Of a stretch of 64,000 bases of DNA, positions 1 through 11,670 are shown piece after piece. Source of the DNA: Flaveria trinervia (Eukaryota > Streptophyta > Magnoliopsida > Asterales > Asteraceae); the NCBI GenBank assembly GCA_025506515.1, contig CM046452.1, positions 77,598,876 through 77,662,875 of the forward strand, given 5' to 3'. The position numbers and the translations under genes are program-made. The notes beneath the pieces were generated by a model, which saw only the letters and a program-made list of their open reading frames with translations, was not told the origin of the DNA and did no database searches. Position 1 is the stretch's first letter. Every line of letters starts with the position of its first letter.

Positions 1-2540
1 ATCACTGACTCTCCTGCAAACAAGTGTAACCATATGCAAGTTAAACTTAATATTAGAGCAAGTTAAAGAAGATATTCCAAACTTACAGATCAGATAGTTT
101 CTCGAGAAGTGATATGTTTGAAGGAATAGGTCCGGTGAGTCCACTCGCCCCAATCTCCCTTTGAAAGCATCCAAACATTAAAAAATATTAAGTGTGTTAT
201 GTAAATACTCAAGTAGTTAAGTATGCTATTAGAAGACAGCATTGTAACATATACTGACATTAAGAACAAAACATGAACATCTTAATCTTACAATCTAGTA
301 AGTAGTCTCCAGTTTTGTATAAAGTCAGGTATCGGACCGCTGAAGTTGTTTTCGTTTATCCTACTGCATAATGAAAGAAAAGATTTGAAGTTTTAGCCTT
401 AGAAAATGCTGGAACCAAAAAACTGCGACTTAAGTAATAAAGTAAAGATTTTACAAATCTGTTAGATTTCCTAGTTGACCGAGGGTCGTTGGCAGCCTGC
501 CACTCAACCTGTTTGAAGACAGCATCCTGATATATATATGGTGCAAATAAATTAATCAGTTTCCAATTCTTATGAAATAATTTAATTGAATGAAGAAAAT
601 ATGTTAATAATCAAACTTACAATGAACTCAAATTTGTTAATCTCCCAAAGTCAGATGGAATAGTTCCTGAAAGCTGGTTTGCTTCAAAGTCCCTGATCAA
701 GAATTTTGCTAGATGAGTATATTAGGGCATAACCTGTTCTTGACTTACCTCCTGCTTTGCACAGGTGACAAATTGTTTCGTGATATGATTAATGTATCCT
801 TACCCTACACTTTGTGCAGGAGGCTATTTCTCATGGCTTGAACCCATGACATTAGGTTATTTATTTAGGTCACAAAGAAACAACCTTACCGGGTGCTAGA
901 GCATATAAAACCATATAATTTCACAAATTGACCCTGACGAAAATTTGACATCATCTAAAGATTTTGGCCTTTGTGGTAAAAAGAGATCAAAATTCACTAG
1001 AGAAGAATGAAAAACAAATGCATACAGTTTTGTGAGGGTGCTGATATTGGCTAGTTCCCGTGGGATTTCTCCGGTTATCCGATTACCAAGAATAGAGCTG
1101 CATATGGAAGGATATGTACAAAATTTACAAATTTAATATTCATACTGTAAAAACTATGAAGTATGAAACTAAATGGTAAAACAGAGATCTCACATTTCTT
1201 GTAACTGTGTTAGACCCCATTCAGGTGGTATCGTGCCACTTAAGTAATTGTAAGCAAGATCTCTGAAAATATAACAAGATATACTTCAGTTTCGTTAAAT
1301 CTTGACTATTTAAAAAGTTTGGCACTTAAGTTAATCATATGTTTAAAGAAGGCTTACATCGAGCGTAGGTAAGGAAGCTTTACTAATTCAGGTGATAGTA
1401 TGCCATTAAGACTGTAAAACTTGTGTATGCTGCATATGCCAAAAAAAACAGATGAGTTCCCACAAGTTGAGTCGGTTGTAATCGAAGAACGTTGACTTTA
1501 AGGTCAAGGATATGCTAATCTCATCTAAACAAATTCATAAAAGTTTCTGAATAAACATGGTCATGTAATGATGTAAAGAAAACCAATATGAATAGCATTA
1601 TGAAATTATAGTTTGACTTTAAGTCAAAGTGCCCTCTTTTATGAACATAAGAACTCTTTACTTGAAATTTGAAATTGAACATAAGTAAACAAGACATAAA
1701 GACAGAAGTTTATACATCCTTATGACATGACAATCAGTATCGTTGCCAATTTTGCAATCACATTCGATGCTAGCAATAGCTTCTTGAGATAGCTTTGGCA
1801 CTTCTGAAACCATATCAAGATTGCAATCATCGCCATCGAATCTCCAACTTGTTGCATTCATGGCAGCAAGAAAGTTCTCAACAGCTTCCACTAAATCAGA
1901 TTAAACAAAAGGTAGAAGAAGATAATTTGGTAATTATTTTCAGCGCATAGCTCATTTGTAAAGAATAATAGTCAAACTTAGAAGTCAAACCACTCATTTT
2001 GGATTTCAATCATTTGGTTTAATAAATCATTAGATTCAGTTAAGCACTTAATTTTTAAATAACCCACTGAATAAAAGATTAATACACTTCCAATCATGAA
2101 AACTGAGAAGACATGTTGTTTGACTTTCAAAGTCAAACCAGCTCAATTTAAGTTTCCACTCCAAAATCCATATAAAATTCTTAAATCTTATGAAAAAGAT
2201 TGATAAAGATGTTAAACAAGATAACCTTTTGCTAGGAAATCATAACACTTAATCCATATAAATGATATACTTTGAATATTCAGCTTCTAAACTGCTAGTG
2301 AACATACAAATCAAGATACTTGCAGCAACAATCATATAATTTGAAGATGAACTTGATCAAGAATCCTCAACCCACTTTCTTGAAACCAAAAAAGATGATA
2401 CTTTAACAAAATACACACACATAACTGTTACCTTCTCCTTGTGGCACAAGGGGTTCAGCGCATCTTAGCAAGATGACAAGATTGACAGCCAGAAGCAGCA
2501 TGAATTCAGGGGTTCTTGCTGCCATTGAGGCAGAGGTCAT
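1..2540 (-). CDS. LRR receptor-like kinase, subfamily VIII-2 type (5' part; 3' part off window)
   Basis: Ten exons can be read on the minus strand with consistent GT-AG junctions: 2432-2540, 1716-1890, 1358-1429, 1194-1262, 1026-1097, 621-692, 455-526, 292-363, 87-158 and 1-13 (cut by the edge). Exon 1 gives MTSASMAAR, a hydrophobic signal peptide (LLLAVNLVILL) and PLVPQGE. Exon 2 is the Cys-containing N-terminal cap (CDCKIGNDTDCHVI). Exons 3 to 9 are 72 nt each (one is 69), each encoding one leucine-rich repeat, for example NYLSGTIPPEWG, LGNRITGEIPRELA and NNFSGPIPDFIQNW. This modular arrangement and wording match plant LRR-VIII-2 kinases (RKF1 / At1g53430 group), which continue with a malectin domain, one transmembrane helix and a cytosolic Ser/Thr kinase; those parts lie left of the window. 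The start at 2540 is the first in-frame ATG; a second lies at 2525. No frame break is seen. The ligand is unknown. Confidence 0.9.
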
Positions 2541-2799
2541 GAATTGATTGGGGGAAGAAATGTAGAGATTGCTTGGTTGATGGGTGTGAAATAATTGGAG
2601 ACAAATCTATAGTAATTCTTGAAGAATGAATAGGACCATTAGTCAAATACACAAATGACAAACGTGTGTATGTATGGTAAGTTGCGTCGGTCTGAATCAA
2701 GTAGTCATACATGACAATCGTTGTTTATTTTATATTTAAAGGGTCCTACTTGAAAACTACTTATAAAGTATTTATTATATATATACTAATTACTAATTT
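2541..2799 (-). promoter_or_regulatory. 5' leader and promoter-proximal region of the LRR kinase gene
   Basis: Unique-looking AT-rich sequence directly upstream of the minus-strand start codon at 2540. It should hold the 5' UTR and core promoter. I could not fix a TATA box or start site with confidence; an AT-rich stretch near 2762-2795 is a possible one. Confidence 0.35.
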
Positions 2800-3278
2800 T
2801 CTTATGTATATTAGGTTGTACATTATACAAATTTGATTGTACGACATTTTTTGAGGCGGTTTTGGGGGAATTTTTGTGGCGGTTTTAGGAGCATTTTTTG
2901 TGGTGGTTTTGTGGTATATTTTTATGGGTGTGTTTTTTTCTTTTTTTGTATTTGATTGGGTTTGGGGTATTTTTTGTATTTTGCGGTTGGTTTTGGTATT
3001 TTATACGACAGTTTTGGTATTTCTTTGGTATTGTTTTCGACAAGTCGTGACAATAATAAACACACTGACGCTACATAATATGAACAAAACCGATAAAATT
3101 CTCACCGCTTTGCGCATGCGAAAACCTAAGACTTTTTTGTTTGGGTTTTATTTTTTCCTTTTTTTATATTTTTTTAATATAAGTTTTTTCAATACTGGTG
3201 AACACTAACGTTGGTGTGTCATTGATGCTACTGGTATGATTTTACGCCCCCGTTGCAATGCGGGGGACTTAACACTAG
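2800..3278 (+). mobile_element. Helitron-like element, 3' terminus recognised
   Basis: The right end has the Helitron layout: a hairpin at 3247-3266 with a 6-bp stem (CCCCCG/CGGGGG), eight bases, then CTAG at 3275-3278 followed by T. The body is T/G-rich with repeated TTTTGGTATT-like words and no credible protein; the 110-codon frame at 2876-3208 is low complexity. The 5' TC end is not located, so the left boundary is a guess. No Rep/helicase sequence is present, so it would be non-autonomous. Confidence 0.45.
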
Positions 3279-4164
3279 TTATGATCTAAATTCTAACATG
3301 CCGGTGTTTCTTAATTTTGACTTATTGGGAAAATAAAAAAGAAACGAGAGGTAACGAACTAAATTTGATATCATAATATCCAAAATAAATCTGTGGTGTA
3401 TAGAAAAACATATTTACTGTGAACAAAAGGAAAACAAATAATATTTATTGGTGTAAGAGGATGCCGGTGAGATTCTTTTATTTTTTGATTTGTATGTATT
3501 AGAAGTAATTAAGATTTGATTTTATAAGCATTGTGTTAACACGTAACTAGTGATAAAAGCAATTTTATAAGTTTTTTTCTAACTTTTGTTTTGTTAAATA
3601 TTAGAGTAAATTACTGTTTTCGTCCTTGTGGTTTGACGAAAATCACGCTTTCAGTTCATACTTCATTTATTACAATGACGGTCCAATAGTTTCAAGTTTT
3701 GTTACAATTTCACCCAAGTCATTAGCTCTGTTACTGTAATTCTGTTGAGTTAACGTGAATTGACTATATTACCCTTAGTAAATAAAAATAAAAATATATC
3801 ATCATCATCTAATTATTATCACCATAATCTAACCCTAACACATCTCTTTTCTTGCTATTCCTTCATCACCACCATCATTGCTCACCACCACCACCCACCA
3901 CCATCACAGGCAACCATCTCCAGCCTTCACCACCAAACTACATCCTCTTCTCTCTCATCTCAAGAACCACCCCACCTCCATCATTTTGGTCTCCTCCCAC
4001 ACTCTTTTTCAAACACAATTAGATCTACTCCTAAAATCTAAGATCTAGCGGGTTTCTGTGGTGGTGGGTGGTGGTCGGCGGTGCAGGTGGCGGCGAGGAT
4101 GGCGATGCAGGTGGCGGCGAGGATGGCGATGCAGGTGGCGGGCGGTGCAGGTGGGGTAAAACAA
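3279..4164. other. Non-coding, low-complexity segment left of the copia insertion
   Basis: AT-rich DNA, then from about 3605 a repeat-like stretch (CGTCCTTGTGGTTTGACG and so on), then CAC/CAT-rich simple sequence (3790-4040). A related-looking but inverted stretch lies at about 7070-7200, so 3605-7200 may once have been one inverted-ended element into which the copia fragment inserted. That is inference. No gene is seen. Confidence 0.4.
4081..4160. repeat. 24-bp GC-rich minisatellite, about 2.5 copies
   Basis: The unit GTGGCGGCGAGGATGGCGAT plus four bases repeats nearly perfectly from about 4081, followed by degenerate GGTGCAGGTGG copies. It abuts the outer end of the copia LTR. Confidence 0.7.
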
Positions 4165-4368
4165 TGTAATGACTTGAATATTCTCCATCTTCTCATTAGA
4201 TTTTTATGTGTTTCAAATGAGAGAAATCAAGCTAGTATTTATACTAGATCTAAGAAGAATCTAGAACTAGAAACTAACATCTAACAAACTCAAACTAACT
4301 CAACAACCATAACAAACTTAAACTAACTCAACAACCATAACAAATCAACCTCTCAAAATATCTCTAAT
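4165..4368 (-). repeat. Probable 3' LTR of the truncated copia element
   Basis: It follows the polypurine tract (TTGAGGGGC on the minus strand, about 4370-4378). It contains TATAAATACTAGC, a plausible LTR TATA box, and ends near TCATTACA at 4165. It also has a short direct repeat (TTGTTATGGTTGTTGAGTTA twice). The 5' LTR is absent, so the exact ends cannot be confirmed. Confidence 0.5.
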
Positions 4369-4375
4369 ATGCCCC

Positions 4376-6428
4376 TCAAGCTGAACGGGGAGACAAAACG
4401 TGAAGCTTGGATCGTAAGTCATCAAAACGAGAGGAGGAGAGACCTTTGGTCAATAAATCCGCCAACTGCAAAACAGTAGAAACATACCGAACACAAAGTT
4501 GGCGAGATAAAACCATATCTCGTATAAAATGAAGATCAATCTCAATATGCTTGGTACGTTGATGAAAAACAAGATTAACTGCGAGGTAAGTGGCACCAAT
4601 ATTATCACACCAAAGAGTAAGGGGTGATGACTGAGGAACCTGCAGCTCCTGTAATAAAGACATAATCCAACGAATCTCAGCAGCTGTGTGAGCAAGAGCA
4701 CGATACTCAGCCTCAGTGCTAGAACGAGCAACAGTATGTTGTTTCTTGGAACTCCAACTAATAAGATTGGAACCCAGAAACACACAAAAACCCGTCGTCG
4801 AACGACGATCATCAGGACAACCGGCCCAGTCAGCATCAGAATAACCATGAATATCAAAGCAAGTGGAGCGACGAAAAGTCAGCCCATGAGTAAGAGTACC
4901 ACGAAGATAGCGTAAAATCCGCTTGACAGCAGCCCAGTGACGATCAGTAGGAGCCTGTAGAAACTGAGACACCTTACTAACCGCATAAGCAATCTCTGGA
5001 CGGGTAAGAACAAGATACTGCAAAGCACCCACTGTGCTACGATAGAGCACAGGATCAGGTAACAAAGTACCAGAGTAGCGGATAACTGTCTCCCGGATAC
5101 AACAGGGGTGGAGAGAGGGCGACACTGAGTCAATCCAGTACGCTGCAGTAAATCAAGAAGATAACGCTGCTATGATAAGTGCAAACAATCATCAGTAAAG
5201 GTAGCCTGGATACCCAAGAAATAGGACAGAGTGCCTAAATCCTTGAGTGTAAACTGAGAGTCCAAACGAGTAATCAAAGAAGCAACAAACTCTGATGAGC
5301 TCCCAGTAATAATAATGTCATCCACATACACCAAGACATAACAAGAAAGGCCATCACGCTGATAAACAAACAAGGAAGTGTCAGATACACACTGGATAAA
5401 GCCACTAGTCAGAACAGCAGAAGAAAGCTTAGAGAACCAAGCACGAGGAGCCTGCTTGAGACCATAAAGAGCCTTGCGAAGAAGGCAAACATGATCAGGA
5501 CAAGAGGAGTCAACAAGCCAGGTGGCTGAGACATATAAACAGTCTCAGAGAGATCACCATGAAGAAAAGCATTGTTGACATCAACCTGACGAATAGTCCA
5601 ACCACGAGAGAATGCAAGAGATAGAACAAGACGAATAGTAGTGGGTTTAACCACTGGACTAAAAGTCTCAGTATAATCAATGCCCTCTGTCTGATGAAAG
5701 CCCTTGGCAACAAGCCGGGCTTTATAACGACTGACAGAACCATCAGGATTATGCTTAATCTTGTAAACCCACTTACTACCAACAATATTGGCAGAAGGAG
5801 GAGGAGGTACAAGATCCCAAGTGTGATTGGACTGCAGCGCACCAAACTCAGTACGCATAGCATCCCACCAAACAGAATGACGTTGAGCCTGAGAAAATGA
5901 AGAAGGCTCAGTGGTAGGAGCAGTAGTAGTGTGAAAAAGAACATGATCAGGAAGTGTTTAGGCTGACGAGTATGATCACGAGAGCGAGTGACCATAGGAT
6001 GTACAGGAGGAGGAGGTGGGGAAGAAGAAGGAGGAGGGGAAGGAGGAGGAGGAGGGGGAGGAGGAGGAGGGGAAGGAGGAGGAGGAGGTGTAGTGGAAGA
6101 GGAAGATACAGTAGGATAGGAAGGTGAAGGAATAACAAAATCAGAAAAGATAGAAGCGGAAGAAGCAGAAGGAGGAGCAGAACCAGGAATATAAAACACA
6201 GACTCATGAAAAATAACATGACGAGAAGTGATAGTACGAGAAGTACTAGGATCATAACAGAGATAACCATGATGATTAGGAGCATAGCCAAGAAAGAAGC
6301 AAGGAGTGGATTTGGGTGAAAGTTTATCCGTACGAATATCACCAAGATAAGGATAACATAAGCACCCAAATGTACGAAGTATGGAATAGTCAGGACGGGT
6401 ACCGAAAAGAACCTCGTAAGGTGTATAA
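4376..6428 (-). pseudogene. Copia pol remnant (integrase C-end, RT, RNase H)
   Basis: Read from 6428 downward: integrase C-terminal region (GTRPDYSILRTFGC); the linker rich in Pro and Ser encoded by the GGA-rich tract at about 5990-6100; RT (SKWVYKIKHNPDGS, RYKARLVAKGF, catalytic YVDD near 5320); RNase H (SDADWAGCPDDRRSTTG, STEAEYRAL, LWCDNIGA). Breaks seen: a one-base frameshift near 5510 inside RT; an in-frame TAG near 5170 where the family usually has Gln; and a frame change near 5070-5125 between RT and RNase H. Such proteins reverse-transcribe and integrate the element's RNA; this copy cannot. Confidence 0.85.
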
Positions 6429-7891
6429 AAGTGTTTTGATCATTTTAATAATAATGACTAAAAATTTAAATAATAAAAAAATTATTAAATTAAAACGACT
6501 ATTTCTTTATATTAAAACACACTTTGACATCGACTGACCACCACTGTCCACCACCGCCAGCCACCACAACACCACCAAGCCTTAACTTCCAACACCGTCA
6601 CCGCCACAAGCCATCGGCCCTAAAAACCACCACCACCACTATCACGTCCACCACAACATCACCGCCACTCCCACACCTTTTGGCCCTTAGATCATTGACC
6701 AAAATCGTCAGAAATTCCACCACAAAACCGCCGCCGCCCAAAATCGTCAGAAATAGATTTGTTTAAAACCCAACTATAAAAACCCTAAATTGATTTTGGT
6801 TGCGATGGTAGTGATGCAGATGATGAAGATGACAGTGGTGTCGGAGGGTCTGTGGGTAAGATTCGAGAACCCACCACCATCTTAACTTCCCCGATTTAAA
6901 TCAAGATTGGCGACTTGAACAACCGATGGTGATGGTGGTGGTCGATTATGGTTCTTAAATGGTGATAATGACATGGGTGATGGTGTTTGATGACGATGGA
7001 TAAAGAAGATGTGGGTGGTGGTTATATGATGACAATTTATGTATTTTGTTTAAGTTCTTTTAAATAGGCAAATTACAAAATTAGTGCTCCCATATAAAAT
7101 GACAAAAATACACTTGTAACTAATAGAACAGTTTAACGTCGTTGATGGTTTGTAGTTAAGTGAGATGAATTGCAAATCACAAGGATTAAAATTATAATTT
7201 TAAAACGTTTGAAAAAAACCGTTCTTTTAATCAAACCAAAGGTAGCAAAAGTGAAGTTTACTCAAGTATACTTTATTTTTTTTACTTTACATGATTTTTA
7301 TGGTATTTTTAAAATATTAATATGGTTCATTTTTAATATATAACCAAGGGGTAATTAGTATCACTCATGGTTGATCGGTCTTGTAAAAGTTTATACAAAA
7401 AAAAAAGTTTTTGAAAAAACAAAATGTGTCAACACTTGTCCGGTAGGGACACTTTTTTGATAACTATTTTTAAAGGGACATTTAGAGATTTTTGTTAGGA
7501 AAATGATATCTTGAGAATTTTTTAATTACAACAAAAAATTCATAAGCTAAAAAGAAAATTGTATGTATAACATATTAATATTAACAAGTGAGTGATATGA
7601 TAATTTTCACTAAAAGCTATGAGTGACATGGCTCTTTTTAATTGAAGGGTTTATACCCGCTCAACTATGTGCCATAGCTTGCAAAGGCCGATTCTACTTC
7701 GTCCCATTTTTTATTTTTGAACGTTGGGATAGCCCCCACGGTAATATTAAATTAAGTATTTAAAAATAAAACTTTTTTTACTCTATTAAATACTCATTAA
7801 CTCATATTTAACACACTAAATACCCACCATCTCATATCTATTTAACGCATAAAATTTTCTTTTTTCTCATACTTCTTTGAAATTCAAAGCA
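6429..7891. other. Non-coding DNA between copia fragment and Harbinger relic
   Basis: Begins with AT-rich sequence, then CCA/CAC-rich simple sequence (6530-6770) and GATGGTG-rich sequence (6800-7030), then AT-rich DNA. The frame at 6524-6766 is His/Thr/Pro low complexity and not a gene. Confidence 0.6.
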
Positions 7892-9180
7892 ATGGATAGG
7901 AAGTTATACCTTCCGCTAGATTTGTTGGACGAGCTTCTATCAAACATTAGTAGTCTCCATTTTTTGACAGAGATTGTCACCTAAGCCGAAGTTGAAGACA
8001 CAATAACATCATCGGGAAAAGTTCTTGAAACTATAATGGTGGATTATTTTTGGGACTCATCAAAATATGATGACGAAATGTTTCGAGTCAGGTATTGCAT
8101 GTCGAACACATTGTTATTAAAAATTACAGGAGACATTAAAGCGACGTATGAATGGTTTCAAAAGGGCGTAGACCGAAGGATGAAAAAGAGTTTCACGCCG
8201 TTACAAAAATACATATCAACATTGAAAGAACTAGCAACAGGTAATCCCACCCACGAATTCGATGAATATTTATGCATGGCGGCTAGGACTTGACGTGAAT
8301 GCCTAAAATTTTTCAATGATTCAATAATTAAATTATATAGCCAAGAATTCTTATGTTGACCTCCAAGCCACAATATTGCACTTTTATACCAAGCACGTGA
8401 AGTTGGGATGCTCATTAGCATCGACTGTACATATTTCCTTTGACGAATGTGTCCATGTAGGTTGCGAGGTAATATATGAGAGGTGATCACGAATACCCGA
8501 CGATCATGCTCAAAGCTTTGACTTCAAATGATACATGGTTTTGGCGTGCGTACTGTAGTCCCCAGGGATCAAACAATGATATAAATGTTCTTCAATGATC
8601 TCCCTTATATCTTACCAATCAGAATAGAACCACGCCTAAGTGTTTTTTTATGTATATAGTAGAGAAAACAAATGTGGATACTATCTAGCCGATGAGATCT
8701 ACCCTACTTGTCGACATTTGTGAAAGCAACTTCATATCCGGTTGATCCAAATGGAAAAGGTTCAAGAAAGTGCAAGAGTCAGATAGGAAAGATGTCGAGT
8801 AAGCTTTTGGTATTCTAAAAGTTAAGTGGGGCATACTTAAGTATCCCCTCCTAGCTATGAGTGTATCAAAGATTAGGAACAAGATTTACATTTGCATCAT
8901 ATTACACACATGATCATAAAAGATGACAACTAATGCTATATAGCTAGTTCATTGCATAAGATATCCCCCTATGCAACCAGTTATTAACGATAATGACCTT
9001 AAGAAGTTGCAAGATCTAAGTATACATTTTTTATTTCATTGTGATCTAATGAAACATCTTGCAACTCTAAATTTGAATTGTCTGGAGTCATACAATAATG
9101 ATTGTCTGGAGTCGTACGATAATGATTGTCTGGAGTCGTACGATAATGATTGTCTGGAGTCGTATGATAACGAAAAGTAG
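7892..9180 (+). pseudogene. PIF/Harbinger (HARBI1/ALP1-like) transposase relic
   Basis: Starting at an ATG at 7892, broken frames spell a plant Harbinger nuclease. An N-terminal segment (8036-8293) includes DEMFRVRYCMS and FTPLQKYISTLKELATGNP. Next come GMLISIDC near 8410 (first catalytic Asp), YPTIML and GSNNDINVL (8490-8600; second catalytic Asp), and AFGILKVKWGILKYPLLAM (about 8800-8860), just after the Glu position. Several stops and frameshifts separate these blocks. Harbinger transposases cut and paste elements with TTA-type targets together with a Myb-like partner; no partner gene is seen here. Terminal inverted repeats were not identified. Confidence 0.8.
9076..9171 (+). repeat. 24-bp minisatellite, 4 units, inside the Harbinger relic frame
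   Basis: Four consecutive 24-bp units (GATTGTCTGGAGTCGTACGA plus four bases, small changes in units 1 and 4). Because 24 is a multiple of three, the frame from 8971 stays open and encodes the octapeptide DCLESYDN four times before a stop at 9178-9180. Confidence 0.9.
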
Positions 9181-9317
9181 CTTTAGATATCTTTATTTTT
9201 TATATTTTATTATTACACTTTTTTGTTTTATTAAGAATAAATTACTTTTTGAAAATTATTTGTGATTTCAAAATTTAAAATTTATATTTTGTTTAAAAAA
9301 TAAAGAAATATGATGGT

Positions 9318-9368
9318 AGTAGTGCCACCACTTAAGATACTTAGGGGTTAAGGATAAATGGTAGTAGT
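9318..9368. repeat. Left copy of a short duplicated segment flanking the gypsy insertion
   Basis: GTGCCACCACTTAAGATACT and following bases recur at 19649-19674 on the far side of the gypsy element as GTGCCACCACTTAGGATACT. With the element removed the two would stand in tandem about 45 bp apart, so the element inserted inside a pre-existing tandem duplication. Confidence 0.7.
9364..9368. other. Target-site duplication, left (GTAGT)
   Basis: GTAGT directly precedes the TG of the left LTR and matches GTAGT at 19646-19650 directly after the CA of the right LTR. A 5-bp duplication is usual for Ty3/gypsy integration. Confidence 0.85.
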
Positions 9369-11648
9369 TGTCACACCCCGACCAAAGCGGCGGAACATGC
9401 CGGAGCGCAACTAAGATTGTTCAAATGCACACGACACTATTAAAGTGACAATATTTAATCAACTCATTCATTTCATAACATGTTCTTACAAATACAAGAA
9501 AATAAATAGTTCTTAACTAATAACCTAACGGTCCAAAATAAAGTAACGTCTTTAAATCTTCAATCAACCGATAATCAAACCTGTAGCATGCATAAAATAT
9601 GTTTTGTCAACATGTATGTTGGTGAGCAATTCCATGACTTTATAAATATAATATAAGGTAAAAATCCACAACTCAAATATGTGAAGCCGTAAATAAAAGT
9701 GACAATTGAGGTATATCAATCATAAATAAATGAGGCTCCTTTCTAATTGATAAAACTATCATATTACAAGGAGGAGCGTATGATCATACTTATTGAGGAT
9801 GAGGATGAGGCTAAACGATCAAAAGCAATAAACATGTAGCAATTAATCATATGAGGTATATACCATACAATTGGACAATTATTCTAAGCAACACATAACC
9901 TAGTGGTTGTGGGTTGAGGATCTAGATGTTAAATCATTTTTTTTGGTTGAGTAAGTATGCTTGCTACCCCCAAGTATAGAAGAGAAAACGGGGATGAAAT
10001 TACTCACATGGAATAAAATGATGTGATGAATAAATTTTGAATAAAATCCTCAAGTAAGCGAGTCCGACGGTTTTAACGTGCGTGTCCTAGATTGAAAGAT
10101 CTTGAGTAAGTATTGAGTATTGAAGATGAAAATATAATGGTATAAAAGTTCATAAAAATAAGGCTTGGGTTTTTGGGAGTTTTAGTTATATTTTACAAAG
10201 TGTGTTTAAATAACGTAAGTATAAAATGAGTTTTACAAGAAAACGGGTCTTGATGTTTAGTTTTACTCAACCATTGTTAAGTTTTACATATGGGAGTTGG
10301 TTTAGTGCTAGTATGCACGATCCCATTAATGTAAGCATCAAGGTCTGACTTACACTCTCTTAAACCCGAGTTTGAGACTTTAATTAATAAAGAAATTCGC
10401 TTAAACCCGATATTAGTATAAAACCAAGTTTGGTTTCGTCATACCATAATATTATAATACAAATAACATAAAACGAAACATAAGTTAAAAAAATTAGGAA
10501 AGATTTTTCTTTTGGCGTTTTGAACGGTGACTAGCTCGTTAAGACGATAAGTTCGACTTTTACTCGGGTTTATTCTTACCCGAAACTTGGTTTGAGCTAA
10601 TATTTGTTTTAACACTTCCAAAATCTTAAGTAATATGAGTAATATAAATTAAAACATAACTAAAAAGATAGGTTGAACTTTTGGTGGTTTGAACATTGAC
10701 TAACTCGTTAAAACGGGTGTTCGGTTTTACTCGGTTTTTACCCGAAACTTGGGTTCAAGCCAAGATTTGTTCTACACCTCCATATCAACCATATAATAAC
10801 TAAAATATCAAGAAAAACTTAAAAGTTATTTAAAGTGCTTAAACGAGCGTTCGGGTTGGTTCGGTCTTTGACTCGGTATGAACCCGAGGATGGTTACCAC
10901 ATGTCCAAAACCATTGAACTAAAAATAAGGTAAAACTTCCAGATCTAAACTCAACAGAAAGTAATCGATGTAAACTTCCCGAAAACGACCCAAACGGGTC
11001 TAAAATGCATAAATATGAGTTTGAATGCCCACAAGACTTAAATAAAGATGAAAATAGTTTTTTGAACATAAAATAACTTAGAAAAACTGAAAATAACCAA
11101 AATTACATACCCGAAATGATTTGAAATGCAAGATTCGGTTCCGTTGACTTTATAAAGTCAAACTTAAGCAAAACTAGCTAGAACAACTTACAAGATCAAA
11201 ACTTTTGGGAGAAGAAGATGAAAATGTGCAGGTGAAATGGTTGAGAATGAGTGGTATTTATAGAGAAAGATTAGGGTTTGAGGAAATGGGTAATGCGTTT
11301 GTCCGGTGGGTAAAAGGGTGCACTTTGATTCTTTTATTAAAAATAAATTTTAATTTTAATAAATTATGACCAGGCATTTACATGTTTGGAGGGTTCTAGA
11401 ATAGTTATGGGTTAGGTCTTGGTTGGTTTGGATGGTTAAAATACAAGTCCGGACCTTAAACGAACCGAAAACGTTAAAAAAACTGATTTTGCTGAAACGA
11501 ACTGTGGGTCACGCCACGACAAGTATGAAATATGATTACAACATAAAATCCATCATTTTATTAATATTCAAGATCCAAAGACAAAACGAGTCGGGTTTAC
11601 AATACAGGATAACAAATACAAAGCTAGTCGAAAATGACGAATGTCACA
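9369..11648 (-). repeat. 3' LTR of the gypsy element (2280 bp)
   Basis: Plus-strand text begins TGTCACACCCCGACCAAAGC and ends GAATGTCACA; it pairs end to end with 17356-19645. Frames inside it are chance frames. On the minus strand it has a TATA-like TATAAATACCACTC box near 11250-11270, a plausible LTR promoter. Confidence 0.93.
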
Positions 11649-11670
11649 GTATTCCCTACTTTTGGAAATT
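11649..11670 (-). other. Polypurine tract of the gypsy element
   Basis: Minus-strand purine-rich run (CCAAAAGTAGGGAA) directly upstream of the 3' LTR start; the usual plus-strand primer position. Confidence 0.6.

Larger units (their letters stand above)
4165..6428 (-). mobile_element. 5'-truncated Ty1/copia retrotransposon
   Basis: On the minus strand this fragment holds, in order, the C-terminal part of integrase, a proline-rich linker, reverse transcriptase, RNase H, a polypurine tract just after the pol stop, and an LTR-like tail. Gag, protease, most of integrase and the 5' LTR are missing; similarity ends abruptly near 6428. The flanking DNA on both sides is low-complexity GGC/CCA-rich sequence, suggesting insertion into a pre-existing simple-repeat region. 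Confidence 0.8.

Noticed and set aside
3760..4041. 93-codon Ser/His-rich frame
   Set aside because: Low-complexity CAC/CAT sequence without a domain.
5510..6199. Proline-rich 229-codon protein on the minus strand
   Set aside because: The first part is the copia integrase-RT linker; the remainder is a shifted reading of the RT region.
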